NCBI GenBank assembly: GCA_036504075.1
Contig: DASXVX010000095.1
Location: forward strand, 18,731 to 82,730
Source: DASXVX01 sp036504075
GTDB taxonomy: Bacteria > Bacillota > Sulfobacillia > Symbiobacteriales > Symbiobacteriaceae
Direction of reading: 5' to 3'
Length of the DNA stretch: 64,000 nt
Position 1 is the first letter of the stretch. Each line of letters begins with the position of its first letter. The notes under the pieces are model-generated. The model ran no database searches, had not been told where the DNA came from, and saw only the letters and a program-made list of their open reading frames with translations. The position numbers and the translations under genes are program-made. Shown one piece after another: positions 7,792 through 17,698 of the stretch.

Positions 7792-10700
7792 TCAGTTGGA
7801 AACCGTTACGATAACGGGGTCCGAGTCCGCCGAGTTCCCCACCGAGTCATAGGCCTTCACCTTAAGCGTGTGGCTGCCGTTGGCGGCCGTTTTCGTGTTC
7901 CAGGACCAGGCGAAAGCCGGCACCGTGTCGGTGGACACCAACGCTCCGTCCAAGAAGAACTCCACTTTGGTCACGAGTCGGTTATCCTGGGCGCTGACCG
8001 TGACGGTAGTGGTGCCGTTAATCGTGGCCCCGCCGGACGGTAGCGTAATCGAGACCTTGGGCTTTGCGTTGTCCACGATGAGCGTCACCCCGGTGCTGGT
8101 CGTAACGTTCCCGAACGTATCGTAGGCCTTGGCGGTCACAGTGTGGGTGGCGTCGGAGAACTTTGTGGTATCCCAGGTCCACGTGTAGGGCGCTGTAGCC
8201 GACGTGGACTGGGGCAGGCCGCCGTCGACGTAAAACTCCACTTTGGCGACGCCCACGAGGTCCGTAGCCGTGGCCGTAACCGCCACGTTGCTGCCCGTCA
8301 CAACCGTGGTTCCCTTGGCAGGCGCCGTCAGGGTTACCGTCGGCGGTAGGTCCACGTTCACGCTCACCGGTGTGGCGGCACCCATATTCTGCATCGCGTC
8401 GTAGGCCTTGGCCGTGAGGACGTGGGGACCCTGGGTGCTTGAGGTCGAATCCCAGTTCCACGTGTACGGGACGACCGTCGTTGAGGCCATCAACTTGCCA
8501 TCCAGGTAGAACTCCACCACGGTAACGCGTTGGTCGTCTGTCGCATCGGCCGTCACCTTGACCTGACGGCCCCCCACCGTGGCGTTTGCAGTTGGGTTGG
8601 TGATGCTGATCACGGGTTTCTGGTTGTCCACCACCACCGTCGCCACCGGGCTGAGGGTCACGTTCCCGTTGATGTCGTAAGCCTTGGCTGTCACCGTATG
8701 GCTTCCGTTGAGGCCGGTGGTATTCCAGCTCCATGTAAACGGACTCGTTGTCACGGTTTTCGCCGGGGTGCCATTGCCGTCCAGGTAAAACTCCACCTTG
8801 ATAACGCCCCGTGCGTCGCTGGCCTGAGCCGTCACAGGAACCGTGTCCCTGACGGTCTTTGGGACAATGACCTTAACGCTCGGCGGCAGGTCCACGTTGA
8901 CATCCAGCGGCAGCGAGACGGACATGTTGCCGACCGCATCGTATGCCCGCACTTGGATTGTGTGGAGTCCGTCACGGGTCGCGGTGGCCGTATTCCAGCT
9001 CCAAATGTAGGGCGCCTGGGTCACTGTGGCCTTCAGGGTGTCATCCAGGTAGAACTCCACCTTGCCGACCTTCAGGTTGTCCGACACGGTCGCCGAGATG
9101 ACCTTCGTGCCGGTCAGGGGGTCAGGCGGAGCGTTCAGGCTGACTGTCGGGTACGAATTGTCCACGGTGACAGTGCTGACGGGCGACAACGTTACATTCC
9201 CCAGTCCGTCGGTCGCCTGGATTCGGAGCGTGTGCGTGGTGTCTGCGGCAGTTTTGGTGTCCCAGACCCAGTTGAACGGTGCAACCGATTTCGTGACGAC
9301 TGGCGTCGCGTTTCCGTCCAGGAAGAACTCCACTTTGGCGATGCCCCGGAGATCCGTCACATTGGTGTCCACCGTGACCGTCTCGCGGATGGTCGAGCCG
9401 TTGGCCGGGTTGCTAATGATGGCGGTGGGGCCCTGGTTGTCCACGATCACCGCGTAATCACCGGTGTTCGTCACGTTCCCGACCGCATCGTACGCCTTGG
9501 CCAACAAGAAGTGGCTGCCCGGGGTGCTGCCTTGGGTATCCCAGAGCCAGGTGTACGGAGCCTGGCTGACCGTTTTCTTGAGGGCACCGTCCAGGAGGAA
9601 ATCCACCGCGGTTACCGCATTGTCGTCGGTGGCGGTCACCGCAACGGTGACCGGTCCCCCGACGCCCATCCCCTTGGCGGGCGCAGTAAAGCTGATCTTC
9701 GGCGGCAGGTCTACCCGCACCTTGACGACCGGCGAAATGGTCACATTCCCCGCGGTGTCCGTGGCCTTCATGGTCAGGTCATGCGTTCCGGTGGGGGCAG
9801 TGGTGGTATCCCACGTGAAGTTGAATGGCGCGGTCGTCCGCGCTCCGATGTAGGCGGTATCCACGAAGAACTCCACCTTGGACAATCCGCGGTTGTCGAT
9901 CGCGTTAGCCGACACGATCACCTGACCGGTCAAGGTGGCGTTGGGTCCCGGCGAGAGGATCGAGACCGCCGGGGCCTGGTTATCGATTACCACCGAAACA
10001 GGGTATGTGGAGGTGACATTGCCGATTGTGTCGTAGGCTTTGGCCGTCACCGTGTGAGTCGTGCCGGTAGGCAGGAGCGTGGTGTCCCAGTCCCAGGTGT
10101 ACGTTCTCGTACCCGGCACGGCGAGGATGATGGGCTTCTGCTTCAGACCGTCCAGGTAGAACTCCACCTTGTCCAGGCCGCGGACATCGTTCACATCAGC
10201 AGTGATCCTGGTAACGCCCCGCACGGCGCCGCCGGTGCCGAACGACCGGAGCGAAATGGTGGCCGGGACGTCCACCGACACGCTGATCACCGGCGATGCC
10301 GCCATGTTGCCAACCTGGTCATATGCCTTGACCTGTAGCTTGTGCTTGGCATCGGTGGTGTTGGCGCTTTTCCAGATCCAGACGTACGGCGCCGTCTGGG
10401 CCCGGTTGAGCACGGCGCCGTCCAGGAGGAAATCCACCCGGGCGATCGCCTGGTTGTCGGTGGCGTTGGCCCTCACCGTCACGTCGCCGTTCACCGTAAT
10501 GCCGTCCGTGGGCGTTACGAGGGTCACCACGGGCAACTCGTTGTCGACCGTGACGAGCACCGTCTTCGCCGAGGTCACGTTGCCCAGGGTGTCATAGGCG
10601 TGTACGTCCAGTGCGTGCTGCGCATCGGAGACCGTTTTTGTGTTCCAGGCGTAGGTGAACGGTCGCTGGGTGGAAGTGCCCTTGATTACGCCGTCGACCA

Positions 10701-13700
10701 GGAAATCGACTTTCGCAATACCGCGCTGGTCCACCGCGCTGGCCTCGATTGTGACCGTCCCGGCGACTGTGTCGCCACCACGCGGTTTACCAATGGAAAT
10801 GACGGGGCCCTGGTTGTCCACAGTTACCGCTAAACTCGTGGTTGTGGAAATGCCCGCCGTGTTGTACGCGACGGCCATCAAGGTGTGAACGCCGCTCGAT
10901 CCAGCGGTCGTGTCCCACGTCCAGACGTACGGGCTGGCTTCCGAAGTGGCTTTCAGGTTGCTGTCCAGGAAAAACTCCACTCTGGCGATGCCCAACGCAT
11001 CGGCGGCTGTTACGGTTACGTCGAGCGTGCCGCTGACGGAATCCCCGACTTTCAGAGCCGTAAACTTGACGGTGGGCGCCTCCGCCACGGTCACGGTCAC
11101 GGGATCGGAAGTCACTTCGTTGTTCATGGCGTCATAGGCCTTGGCCGTCAGCGTATGCAAGCCGGCGCCGGAGGTATTGGACCGCCAGAGCCACGTGAAC
11201 GGGGCGCCACTTTTTGCGTACATCAGATGGCCGTCCACATACCACTCCACCTGGGACACAAACCGGTTATCGGTCGACCTCAGGTCGATCGACACGTTCC
11301 CGCTGACCAGGGCACCCGAGATCGGGGAGATAATCATGACCGCAGGGTTTTGGTTGTCCACCATGACACGCAGGGGTGCCGACACCGTCTCATTCCCGGC
11401 AGCGTCCCGGGCCACGGCCGTGATATTGTGGGTGCCGCTGGTGGTGGTGGTCGTGTCCCAGGTCCAGGTGTACGGGGCGGCTTTCGCGCTGAACGCCGGG
11501 CTCGCCGCGCCGTCCAGGTAGAAATCGACCAGGGTGACACCGATGGTATCAGTGGCAACGGCAGTAATGGAGACTGTGCCCTTTACCGCCTGTCCGGGCG
11601 GCGGAATCAGCCGCACGGAGGGCGGCAGGTCTACGCTTACCGTTACCGGATCGGATGTTTTCACGTTGCCGGCCGAATCATACGCCCTGGCGGTCAGCAC
11701 GTGAAGTCCGCCGGTTGACAGGGCCGTGTTCCAGCTATAGGTGAACGGCCCGAGCGTGTCGGTGCCGGCCAGAACTCCGTCCACGTAGAATTCCACACGG
11801 GCCACCGCCCGGTTATCCGCAGTAGTCACCGTGATCAGCTTTTGGCCGATGACGGTAGTATTTGCCAGCGGGGCGTTGATGCTGATCGTGGGCGCTTCGT
11901 TGTCAACGGTCACCTGGACCGACGATGAGTCGGTCGCATTACCGATTGAATCGTAGGCCCTGGCCTTTACCCGGTGGCGGTCGTTGGCGACGCTGTTCGT
12001 ATCCCACTGCCAGAGGTAGGGCGCCGTAACCGTTGTGCTCATCAGCTGGTCGTCCACATAGAAATCCACCCGGGAAACATCGTTGAGATCTCTGGCCGTG
12101 GCCCTGACCGCCACGGTGCCCTTTACTTCGGCGTTGTTAGCCAGGCTGGTGAGGGAGACGGTCGGACCCGTGTTGTCCACTGTGACCACGACGGGGCTGC
12201 TCATGCCGACATTGCCGACGTTGTCAAACGCCTTGGCGGTGAGGACATGCGATCCCATCTTCCCCTTGGCGGTGTCCCAGTCGAAAGACCCCGGAGCGGT
12301 GGCTTCAGGCTGCAGAACACCATCCACAAAGAATTGCATCTGGGTAATACTTCCTGTATCAACGGCCGATACCGTCACGGTGGTTATGCCCCGAACGGTG
12401 GTCCCGTAGGCCGGTGCCGTGATTGTCACGACCGGTGGCGCGTCCACGGTGACGGTGACGGTGTTGGAGATCTCTTCGTTGCCGGCGGTATCGGTGGCCT
12501 TGATGAGCAGCACGTGGTCGCCGCTGGAGACTTTGCTCGAGTCCCAGTTCCACACGTAAGGCGCCGACGTGACAAGCTTCTGCGGACTTCCGTCGAGGTA
12601 GAATTCCACTTTGGCGACGCTTACATTGTCGGTGACGGTGGCCTGTACCGGCACCAGTTGGGCGACTGAGTCGCCATTTTTGGGCCCAATGAAGATAATC
12701 TGGGGCTTCTGGTTGTCCACCTTCACCGTCAGGGTGGGTGTAACGTTCCAGGCGCCGGTTTTGTCATACGCCTTGGCGTACAAGGCATGGGTTGACCCAT
12801 CGGCCTCAGCGGTTGTATCCCAGGCCCAGGTATAGGGGTTTTGGGTGGTGGATGCCTTCTGAACGCCGTCCTCGTAGAACTCCACGTGGTCCATTCCGTC
12901 CCAGTCCCAGGCACTGGCGGTCACATCCACCGTGCCCTTGAGCGGCACGTTGGGATACAGCGGATACGTGAGGCTGACCGACGGCGGCAGGTTCACGTCG
13001 ACCTTTACCGGGTTGGAAACCGCCACGTTGCCGGCCAGGTCGTACGCCTTCGCCGTAAGTGTATGACTCCCGTTGAGTCCCCCGCTGGGATCCCAGGTCC
13101 AGGTGTAGGGGGCTGTGGTATCGGTCGACTTCAGTGCTCCGTCTACCAGAAACTCGACTTTGGCCACGCCGCTCCCCGTGTCATCGGCGGTAGCGGTCAC
13201 GGCAACCGGCTGTGATACGGTGATGCCGGCGGCTGGCGTCGTAAGTTGCACATTGGTGGGTGCGTGGTTGTCGACGGTTGTGTGCACGGGACCCACATCG
13301 GTCACCTGGCCGCTGATGTCATACACCTTGGCCGTCAGCATTCGGCTGCCGTCCTGGACGCCGGTGGTGTCCCAGAGCAGGCTGAAGGGGGGCGTGGCGG
13401 TCTGGCCGATGGGGGCGCCGTCCACCAGAAACTCCACTCTGGTCGGGCTCTTGATGCCGGTTACGGTGGTGGTCACCATGGTCGGGCCGTGCACGTAGCT
13501 GTTATCCGCCGGTGCAATAATGGCGACCGAGCGCGCCTGGTTGTCCACCGTCACCACGACCGGTGCCGATACGTTCACGTTAGCCGCGTTGTCGTAGGCT
13601 TTGACCGTAATGATGTGGGTGTTATTGATGATGCCCTGTGTGTTCCAGGACCAGTTGAACGGCCGGGTACGGACGACGGTCTTGAGATTCCCGTCCACGT

Positions 13701-15828
13701 AGAATTCCATGGCGGTCACGGCACTGTCGTCGGTAGTGGATGCGCTTACGGTAACGGTGCCACCGATCACGGCGCCCGTGGCCGGAGCGGTGACGGTAGG
13801 CACCGGGGCCCGCCCGCTGGTGGTGGGCGCACCGGTGAGCGCATCGCCGGAAACGACCAGCGAGTATGCCTGCGGCCCCATCGGCACGTTGTAGCCCCGG
13901 ACTTTCACGTTGTACGTGCCGGACTTCGGCGCGGCAAAGTAGACGTTCTCCACGTTGTTAATCCGGTCAAACTTGGTGCAAACGGCGGAGGCCGTGTTGC
14001 TGGCAAAGCAGTTGCCCCGATATATGGTTCCCTCCGGGTCGGTTACCTCCAGGTCCAGGTCGTTCACCAGTTCTTTGCCGGCCTGCAAGGCGCCGGGGTA
14101 GTCGGACCAGACCAGGGTGAACTTGAGAATCTGCCCGCTCTGCGCCGTGAAACTGTACGCCTGGTACTGACCGGTGGAGAGAGAGACCGCCTCGTTTTCG
14201 AACCAGTTAGCCCGGCCGTCGGTGGGGTAGAGCGAGTTGGTCACGTCGACCCGGCCCCAGCCCTGGTCCCGGCTCATCCAGCCGTAACCAAGGTCACGGG
14301 CACCGTTAATCAGGGTCGCCTTTAGCAGGGAAGCGGTGGGGGTGACGCCCGCCGATAACGACTCGTAGTACTGCCGCGCCAACGCGACCGCGCCCGCTGT
14401 AAGCGGCGTGGCCATGGACGTGCCACTCATGTACGCGTAGTCTGCACTGAACGTCGCCTGGTAGGCGGAGGCCGGAGCCAAGCTGGAACTGGTGGAGAGA
14501 ATGTTGGTACCCGGCGCGACAATGTCGGGCTTGACCCGCCCGTCGGGCGTGTTGCCCCGGCTGGAGGAGATCGCAAGTTGGTTCGGGTTGCTTGTGCCCC
14601 AGTTCTGCCGGTTGCTCTGGGAAGCGCCTACGGTGATGGCGTTCTTGGCCGTTCCGGGGGCGTTTATGGTCTTGAAACCAGAAGCGCCGTCGTTGCCGGC
14701 CGCAAAGAGGATGGAGAAGTTCCGGTTGTTCCAGATGAACTCGTCGACCTGACGGGTCCGGCTGTCATACGTGTAGCCGCCTGCACTGACAGGTGTACCC
14801 CATGAGTCGGAGTGAATGGTTGCGCCCGAAGCCGCCGCCTGACCGAACAGCGTCGTCAGATCGAGGGGCAGGCCGGTCAGACCGCCATTGCTGTCCATGA
14901 TGGACTGAAAGACGAGCTGGGCACCCGGGGCGACGCCCTTGTAGGTTCCGCCGGACTGGTGCCCGTCACCCACCGCCGAGCCGGCCACGTGAGTGCCGTG
15001 CCCGTTGGGGTCGGACCAACTGGTGGGGCGGCCCAGGGGGATGGCCGCCAGGACCTGGCCCTTCAGGTCGGGGTGCAGCGTGCTCAGGACGCCGGTGTCC
15101 AGGCCGGTGTCGGCCATGCCAATGACCTGACCGGTACCGTCAAGCCCTTTTGCCCACCGCCCGCCCACACTGTCGACGGTCATGAGGCCCCGGGCCACGT
15201 CGTTCATGAGGGTAACCGGCTTCAAGTCATCCACGTAGGTGACGCTCTCGCTCGCGGCCAGTTGGGCCGCCGCCGTGGCGTCCAGGTCAGCGGTCAGAAC
15301 ACCGCTCTTGGTGTTGCGGACCTTGCCGCCCAGCTTGCGGATTAGTTCGCCCACCGCGGCTTCATCGCCGGGGAACGTGTGGACCTGCATGGTGACCTGG
15401 CCGCTCTTAGCGGCTCCCGCTCCCACTTTCCACCCGGACTGGTAGCGGCCCACTGCAAGCACCGCCGGGTCTTTGGCCACCTGGGCGGCCTGGCTCGGGG
15501 TCATGCGGACCAGGAACGCGTAATCCGGCAGGTATGTGTCGATTTCTGCTCCCGTCGACAACAGCGCCCGGCGGTTCGCCGGGGTGATGACATCCTTAAA
15601 TTGCACGACGTAAAGGGTGCGCCCGCCCGCGGTCAAGAGCATGCTCGGCGCTACCGGCAAGTCCGTCTTCGCCTGGGCGCGCAAGTCGACAGCCCCGTTC
15701 CTTAGCTGGAGGCTCGGGGCGGCGTCGGGGGCCGGCGTGGGGTCATCCGCCGCCCGCGCCGGCTGTATGTGCATAGCCAATATCATTGCCGTCAATACAG
15801 AAAGCGCCACAGCTCGTCTCATATTCAT
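7792..15828 (-). CDS. Giant secreted subtilisin-like protease with 22 Ig-like repeats
   Basis: The protein has 2,678 residues. Residues 1-26 form a signal peptide ending PARA. Residues about 60-205 resemble an inhibitory propeptide. Residues about 225-540 form an S8 domain with catalytic Asp240 (GMADTGLD), His277 (NGHGTHVAG) and Ser471 (SGTSMATP), plus the oxyanion Asn in AAGNDG. A beta-rich P/C-type domain follows to about 660. The rest is 22 tandem Ig-like units of about 92 residues (Big_7 type), each with the pattern VEFYLDG, WDT and VTVDNxxP. No sorting motif, SLH domain or membrane anchor follows, so the protein is probably released or held by its repeats. It lies wholly inside the recombinase element as its only large cargo. 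The ATG at 15828 has a modest AAAGG ribosome site. Confidence 0.9.
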   Translation of the reverse strand: MNMRRAVALSVLTAMILAMHIQPARAADDPTPAPDAAPSLQLRNGAVDLRAQAKTDLPVAPSMLLTAGGRTLYVVQFKDVITPANRRALLSTGAEIDTYLPDYAFLVRMTPSQAAQVAKDPAVLAVGRYQSGWKVGAGAAKSGQVTMQVHTFPGDEAAVGELIRKLGGKVRNTKSGVLTADLDATAAAQLAASESVTYVDDLKPVTLMNDVARGLMTVDSVGGRWAKGLDGTGQVIGMADTGLDTGVLSTLHPDLKGQVLAAIPLGRPTSWSDPNGHGTHVAGSAVGDGHQSGGTYKGVAPGAQLVFQSIMDSNGGLTGLPLDLTTLFGQAAASGATIHSDSWGTPVSAGGYTYDSRTRQVDEFIWNNRNFSILFAAGNDGASGFKTINAPGTAKNAITVGASQSNRQNWGTSNPNQLAISSSRGNTPDGRVKPDIVAPGTNILSTSSSLAPASAYQATFSADYAYMSGTSMATPLTAGAVALARQYYESLSAGVTPTASLLKATLINGARDLGYGWMSRDQGWGRVDVTNSLYPTDGRANWFENEAVSLSTGQYQAYSFTAQSGQILKFTLVWSDYPGALQAGKELVNDLDLEVTDPEGTIYRGNCFASNTASAVCTKFDRINNVENVYFAAPKSGTYNVKVRGYNVPMGPQAYSLVVSGDALTGAPTTSGRAPVPTVTAPATGAVIGGTVTVSASTTDDSAVTAMEFYVDGNLKTVVRTRPFNWSWNTQGIINNTHIITVKAYDNAANVNVSAPVVVTVDNQARSVAIIAPADNSYVHGPTMVTTTVTGIKSPTRVEFLVDGAPIGQTATPPFSLLWDTTGVQDGSRMLTAKVYDISGQVTDVGPVHTTVDNHAPTNVQLTTPAAGITVSQPVAVTATADDTGSGVAKVEFLVDGALKSTDTTAPYTWTWDPSGGLNGSHTLTAKAYDLAGNVAVSNPVKVDVNLPPSVSLTYPLYPNVPLKGTVDVTASAWDWDGMDHVEFYEDGVQKASTTQNPYTWAWDTTAEADGSTHALYAKAYDKTGAWNVTPTLTVKVDNQKPQIIFIGPKNGDSVAQLVPVQATVTDNVSVAKVEFYLDGSPQKLVTSAPYVWNWDSSKVSSGDHVLLIKATDTAGNEEISNTVTVTVDAPPVVTITAPAYGTTVRGITTVTVSAVDTGSITQMQFFVDGVLQPEATAPGSFDWDTAKGKMGSHVLTAKAFDNVGNVGMSSPVVVTVDNTGPTVSLTSLANNAEVKGTVAVRATARDLNDVSRVDFYVDDQLMSTTVTAPYLWQWDTNSVANDRHRVKARAYDSIGNATDSSSVQVTVDNEAPTISINAPLANTTVIGQKLITVTTADNRAVARVEFYVDGVLAGTDTLGPFTYSWNTALSTGGLHVLTARAYDSAGNVKTSDPVTVSVDLPPSVRLIPPPGQAVKGTVSITAVATDTIGVTLVDFYLDGAASPAFSAKAAPYTWTWDTTTTTSGTHNITAVARDAAGNETVSAPLRVMVDNQNPAVMIISPISGALVSGNVSIDLRSTDNRFVSQVEWYVDGHLMYAKSGAPFTWLWRSNTSGAGLHTLTAKAYDAMNNEVTSDPVTVTVAEAPTVKFTALKVGDSVSGTLDVTVTAADALGIARVEFFLDSNLKATSEASPYVWTWDTTAGSSGVHTLMAVAYNTAGISTTTSLAVTVDNQGPVISIGKPRGGDTVAGTVTIEASAVDQRGIAKVDFLVDGVIKGTSTQRPFTYAWNTKTVSDAQHALDVHAYDTLGNVTSAKTVLVTVDNELPVVTLVTPTDGITVNGDVTVRANATDNQAIARVDFLLDGAVLNRAQTAPYVWIWKSANTTDAKHKLQVKAYDQVGNMAASPVISVSVDVPATISLRSFGTGGAVRGVTRITADVNDVRGLDKVEFYLDGLKQKPIILAVPGTRTYTWDWDTTLLPTGTTHTVTAKAYDTIGNVTSTYPVSVVIDNQAPAVSILSPGPNATLTGQVIVSANAIDNRGLSKVEFFVDTAYIGARTTAPFNFTWDTTTAPTGTHDLTMKATDTAGNVTISPVVKVRVDLPPKISFTAPAKGMGVGGPVTVAVTATDDNAVTAVDFLLDGALKKTVSQAPYTWLWDTQGSTPGSHFLLAKAYDAVGNVTNTGDYAVIVDNQGPTAIISNPANGSTIRETVTVDTNVTDLRGIAKVEFFLDGNATPVVTKSVAPFNWVWDTKTAADTTHTLRIQATDGLGNVTLSPVSTVTVDNSYPTVSLNAPPDPLTGTKVISATVSDNLKVGKVEFYLDDTLKATVTQAPYIWSWNTATATRDGLHTIQVRAYDAVGNMSVSLPLDVNVDLPPSVKVIVPKTVRDTVPVTAQASDARGVIKVEFYLDGNGTPAKTVTTSPFTWSWNTTGLNGSHTVTAKAYDINGNVTLSPVATVVVDNQKPVISITNPTANATVGGRQVKVTADATDDQRVTVVEFYLDGKLMASTTVVPYTWNWDSTSSTQGPHVLTAKAYDAMQNMGAATPVSVNVDLPPTVTLTAPAKGTTVVTGSNVAVTATATDLVGVAKVEFYVDGGLPQSTSATAPYTWTWDTTKFSDATHTVTAKAYDTFGNVTTSTGVTLIVDNAKPKVSITLPSGGATINGTTTVTVSAQDNRLVTKVEFFLDGALVSTDTVPAFAWSWNTKTAANGSHTLKVKAYDSVGNSADSDPVIVTVSN
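7795..13820 (-). repeat. Tandem array of 22 coding repeats of about 276 bp
   Basis: Each unit encodes one Ig-like domain of the giant protease. Units share the segments for VEF(Y/F/L)(L/V)DG, PYxWxWDT and VTVDN but have diverged enough to be individually distinct. The array is coding in one frame throughout. Such arrays can change copy number by homologous recombination. Confidence 0.85.
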
Positions 15829-15885
15829 TCAAGCCTTTCTATACGCGATTCCGATCGGCGAGCGGAGACTGGAACCAACACACCC

Positions 15886-15896
15886 AAATTATATCA
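15886..15896 (-). promoter_or_regulatory. Extended -10 promoter of the giant protease gene
   Basis: On the minus strand, about 60 nt before the ATG, the AT-rich intergenic stretch contains TGATATAAT, a perfect TGnTATAAT extended -10 element. The -35 region is weak. A housekeeping sigma factor is therefore the most likely user, unlike the SigK-like promoters of the host gene pair. Confidence 0.45.
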
Positions 15897-16022
15897 GTTA
15901 TATTGTAGCCCATATCTCACAATATTCGCAAGTGGATGCTGCTAACTTCCAAATTGGTGAGTTTTTCCCGAGATTTCAGGCCGCCGCCAGCGGCATAGAC
16001 ATGACCAGGGAGGTGACCGGCA

Positions 16023-16190
16023 ATGAGCGATAACGGCTTCAGGCGACTTCGCCAGGCAGTGCCCCCGTTTCAACCGGTCTGGGCGAGTCTCCCGGCCGAT
16101 AAGGCCATTATCGCGGCGGGCGCCCGTGCACTCCGGCGGTATGCCAAACGGGTGGCGAGTCTGGCGCGGGTGGGCGGTGACCCCGGCTAA
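16023..16190 (+). CDS. Small basic protein coupled to the serine recombinase
   Basis: This 55-residue ORF starts at an ATG 7 nt behind a perfect AGGGAGGTGA. Its TAA stop overlaps the recombinase ATG (TAATG at 16188-16192), so the two are translationally coupled. The protein starts MSDNGFRRLRQAVPPFQPV, carries many Arg residues with helix-forming Ala in the middle (IIAAGARALRRYAKRVA), and has no recognisable domain. Position, size and charge would suit an accessory factor of the recombinase, for example a recombination directionality factor. That role is a guess. It could also be a leader peptide that sets recombinase expression. Confidence 0.65.
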   Translation: MSDNGFRRLRQAVPPFQPVWASLPADKAIIAAGARALRRYAKRVASLARVGGDPG

Positions 16191-17698
16191 TGACCTGCTG
16201 GGCTTTTTACGGTCGGGTCTCGGGGTTGGAGCAGGCGGCCAATCAGTCCCTGCCGACACAGCAAGAGGCCTGCCACTGCCGGGCCCGTGAGCGGGGGGCT
16301 ACGGAGATTCTGGACTTCATGGATGCCGGCGTGCCCGGCGACCTCGACTGGACGGACCGGCCGGCCCTGAACCGATTGCTGGAACTAGTTGAGCAGGGCG
16401 GTCTGGCCGGGGTCGTCATATACGACCCGGACCGGCTGGCCCGCGACCTGGGGGTGCAACTGGCCGTCACGGAGATCATTGCACGCCACCAGGTACAATT
16501 GGAATTCTGCACCCAACAGTATGACGCCTCCCCGGAGGGGCTGCTCTTTTACCAATTACGCGGAGCAATCGCTCAGTTCGAGCGGGCCAAAATCCGCGAG
16601 CGGACCAACCGGGGCCGTAAGAAGCTGCTCAAATCCGGCATTCCGGCCAACAAGCCGCCGATTTATGGCCTGTCCTACGACCGGGCGTCCAACACGTTTA
16701 CCCCGGTGGAGTCTGAGGCCGTGGTCGTCGGGCAAATTTTCCGCTGGGCCGGGGAGGGTCACGGCCCGGTTTGGATTGCCCGGCGGCTTAACAGCCTGGG
16801 CACTCCCCCGCCGCGGGGCACCCGCAGCAGCGGCTGGTGGGCCCATGTGGTCCGGCGGATGCTGGCGAGCCCTACTTATGCGGGCCGGCTGTATCTGCAT
16901 CGCTGGAATCTGGAGGGGACGCGCAAGAACCGGTATCTCCCGCCGGAACGGAAGCACCGCGCTACCCAGCGCCCGCGGGAGGAATGGGTGGAGGTTCAGG
17001 TTCCACCTATTGTGACGACGGAACTCTGGCAGCAGGTACAGGCCCGCCACTCCGGGAACCGGCGCCGGCATGCCGGCGCCGAGAGCCCCACATACGCCTA
17101 CCTGGCCTCCCGGCTGCTTCGCTGCGGCCTCTGCGGCAACGCCATGACCGGGGCGTCGGCTCGGCGCAAGTGCGGCCGGACGTTCTACTACCGCTGCAGC
17201 GGGCGGTACGGCGAACGACAGGTCGCCTGCCTGATGCCGCACCTGCGGGCCGCCGAGCTTGACGACGCGCTCTGGCGGGCGGTAAGCGCTCTGCTGCTGG
17301 AACCCGGGCGGTACAAGGCGGCCCTGTTGGCGGGGGCTGAAGGGCCACCGCCGGGGCCGGTGCTCCCGGAGGTCGGAGCGGAACGAGTCGCCGAACTGCG
17401 GGGGGACATCGGGCGGCTGGAGGGCCTTATCGCCCGGGGCACGGTCCGGGAGCACGAGGTCCGGGCGGCCCTGAAGAGCCTGCGAGACCAGGAGGCCGCT
17501 CTGGCCGACCATCTGCGGGCGTCCGCCGGGCAGCCCTTGCAGCCCCTGCCGCCTGCTCCGGATGCCGTTGCCCGGTTCGATGGTGCGGAGCGGCGGGAGT
17601 TCGTGCGGGCCGTGCTGCACGAGGTCGTGGCCTTCCCGGACGGTGTGCTGCAACTGGTGCCCCGGGAGCCGTCTGATGGTCCCCCGCGTCGGCAGTGA
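16190..17698 (+). CDS. Large serine recombinase (resolvase/invertase family integrase-excisionase)
   Basis: The 502-residue protein has an N-terminal resolvase domain (about 3-150) with catalytic Ser11 in YGRVSG and the conserved Arg-rich segment DPDRLARDLG. A Recombinase domain follows (about 160-265). Next comes a Recombinase zinc-ribbon (about 305-350, CGLCGNAM then YYRCSG and a later Cys), and a coiled coil near 385-440 typical of large serine integrases. These enzymes recombine short att sites with only a small identical core and often need a second factor for excision. Its stop lies 17 bp from the right core repeat, the usual place for an element's own recombinase. It is shorter than phage integrases of the phiC31 type and closer in size to SpoIVCA. 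Confidence 0.93.
   Translation: MTCWAFYGRVSGLEQAANQSLPTQQEACHCRARERGATEILDFMDAGVPGDLDWTDRPALNRLLELVEQGGLAGVVIYDPDRLARDLGVQLAVTEIIARHQVQLEFCTQQYDASPEGLLFYQLRGAIAQFERAKIRERTNRGRKKLLKSGIPANKPPIYGLSYDRASNTFTPVESEAVVVGQIFRWAGEGHGPVWIARRLNSLGTPPPRGTRSSGWWAHVVRRMLASPTYAGRLYLHRWNLEGTRKNRYLPPERKHRATQRPREEWVEVQVPPIVTTELWQQVQARHSGNRRRHAGAESPTYAYLASRLLRCGLCGNAMTGASARRKCGRTFYYRCSGRYGERQVACLMPHLRAAELDDALWRAVSALLLEPGRYKAALLAGAEGPPPGPVLPEVGAERVAELRGDIGRLEGLIARGTVREHEVRAALKSLRDQEAALADHLRASAGQPLQPLPPAPDAVARFDGAERREFVRAVLHEVVAFPDGVLQLVPREPSDGPPRRQ

Noticed and set aside
7795..13820. Possible CRISPR-like or satellite array
   Set aside because: The repeat period is about 276 bp, the units are divergent and coding in one frame; there are no short identical repeats or spacers.
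8530..14325. Long open frames on the plus strand opposite the giant protease
   Set aside because: They mirror the repeating codon pattern of the Ig repeats on the minus strand, are rich in Arg, His and Gly, and match no family.
15829..16022. SigE or SigK promoter for the recombinase
   Set aside because: CATATCTCA and ATATT-like elements occur in the AT-rich gap, but the spacing does not fit either consensus; I cannot claim sporulation control of the recombinase from sequence.
15617..16033. 138-codon frame across the protease start and the intergenic gap
   Set aside because: It begins inside the protease gene on the opposite strand and has no homology; the well-placed ORF in this gap is the 55-codon one at 16023.
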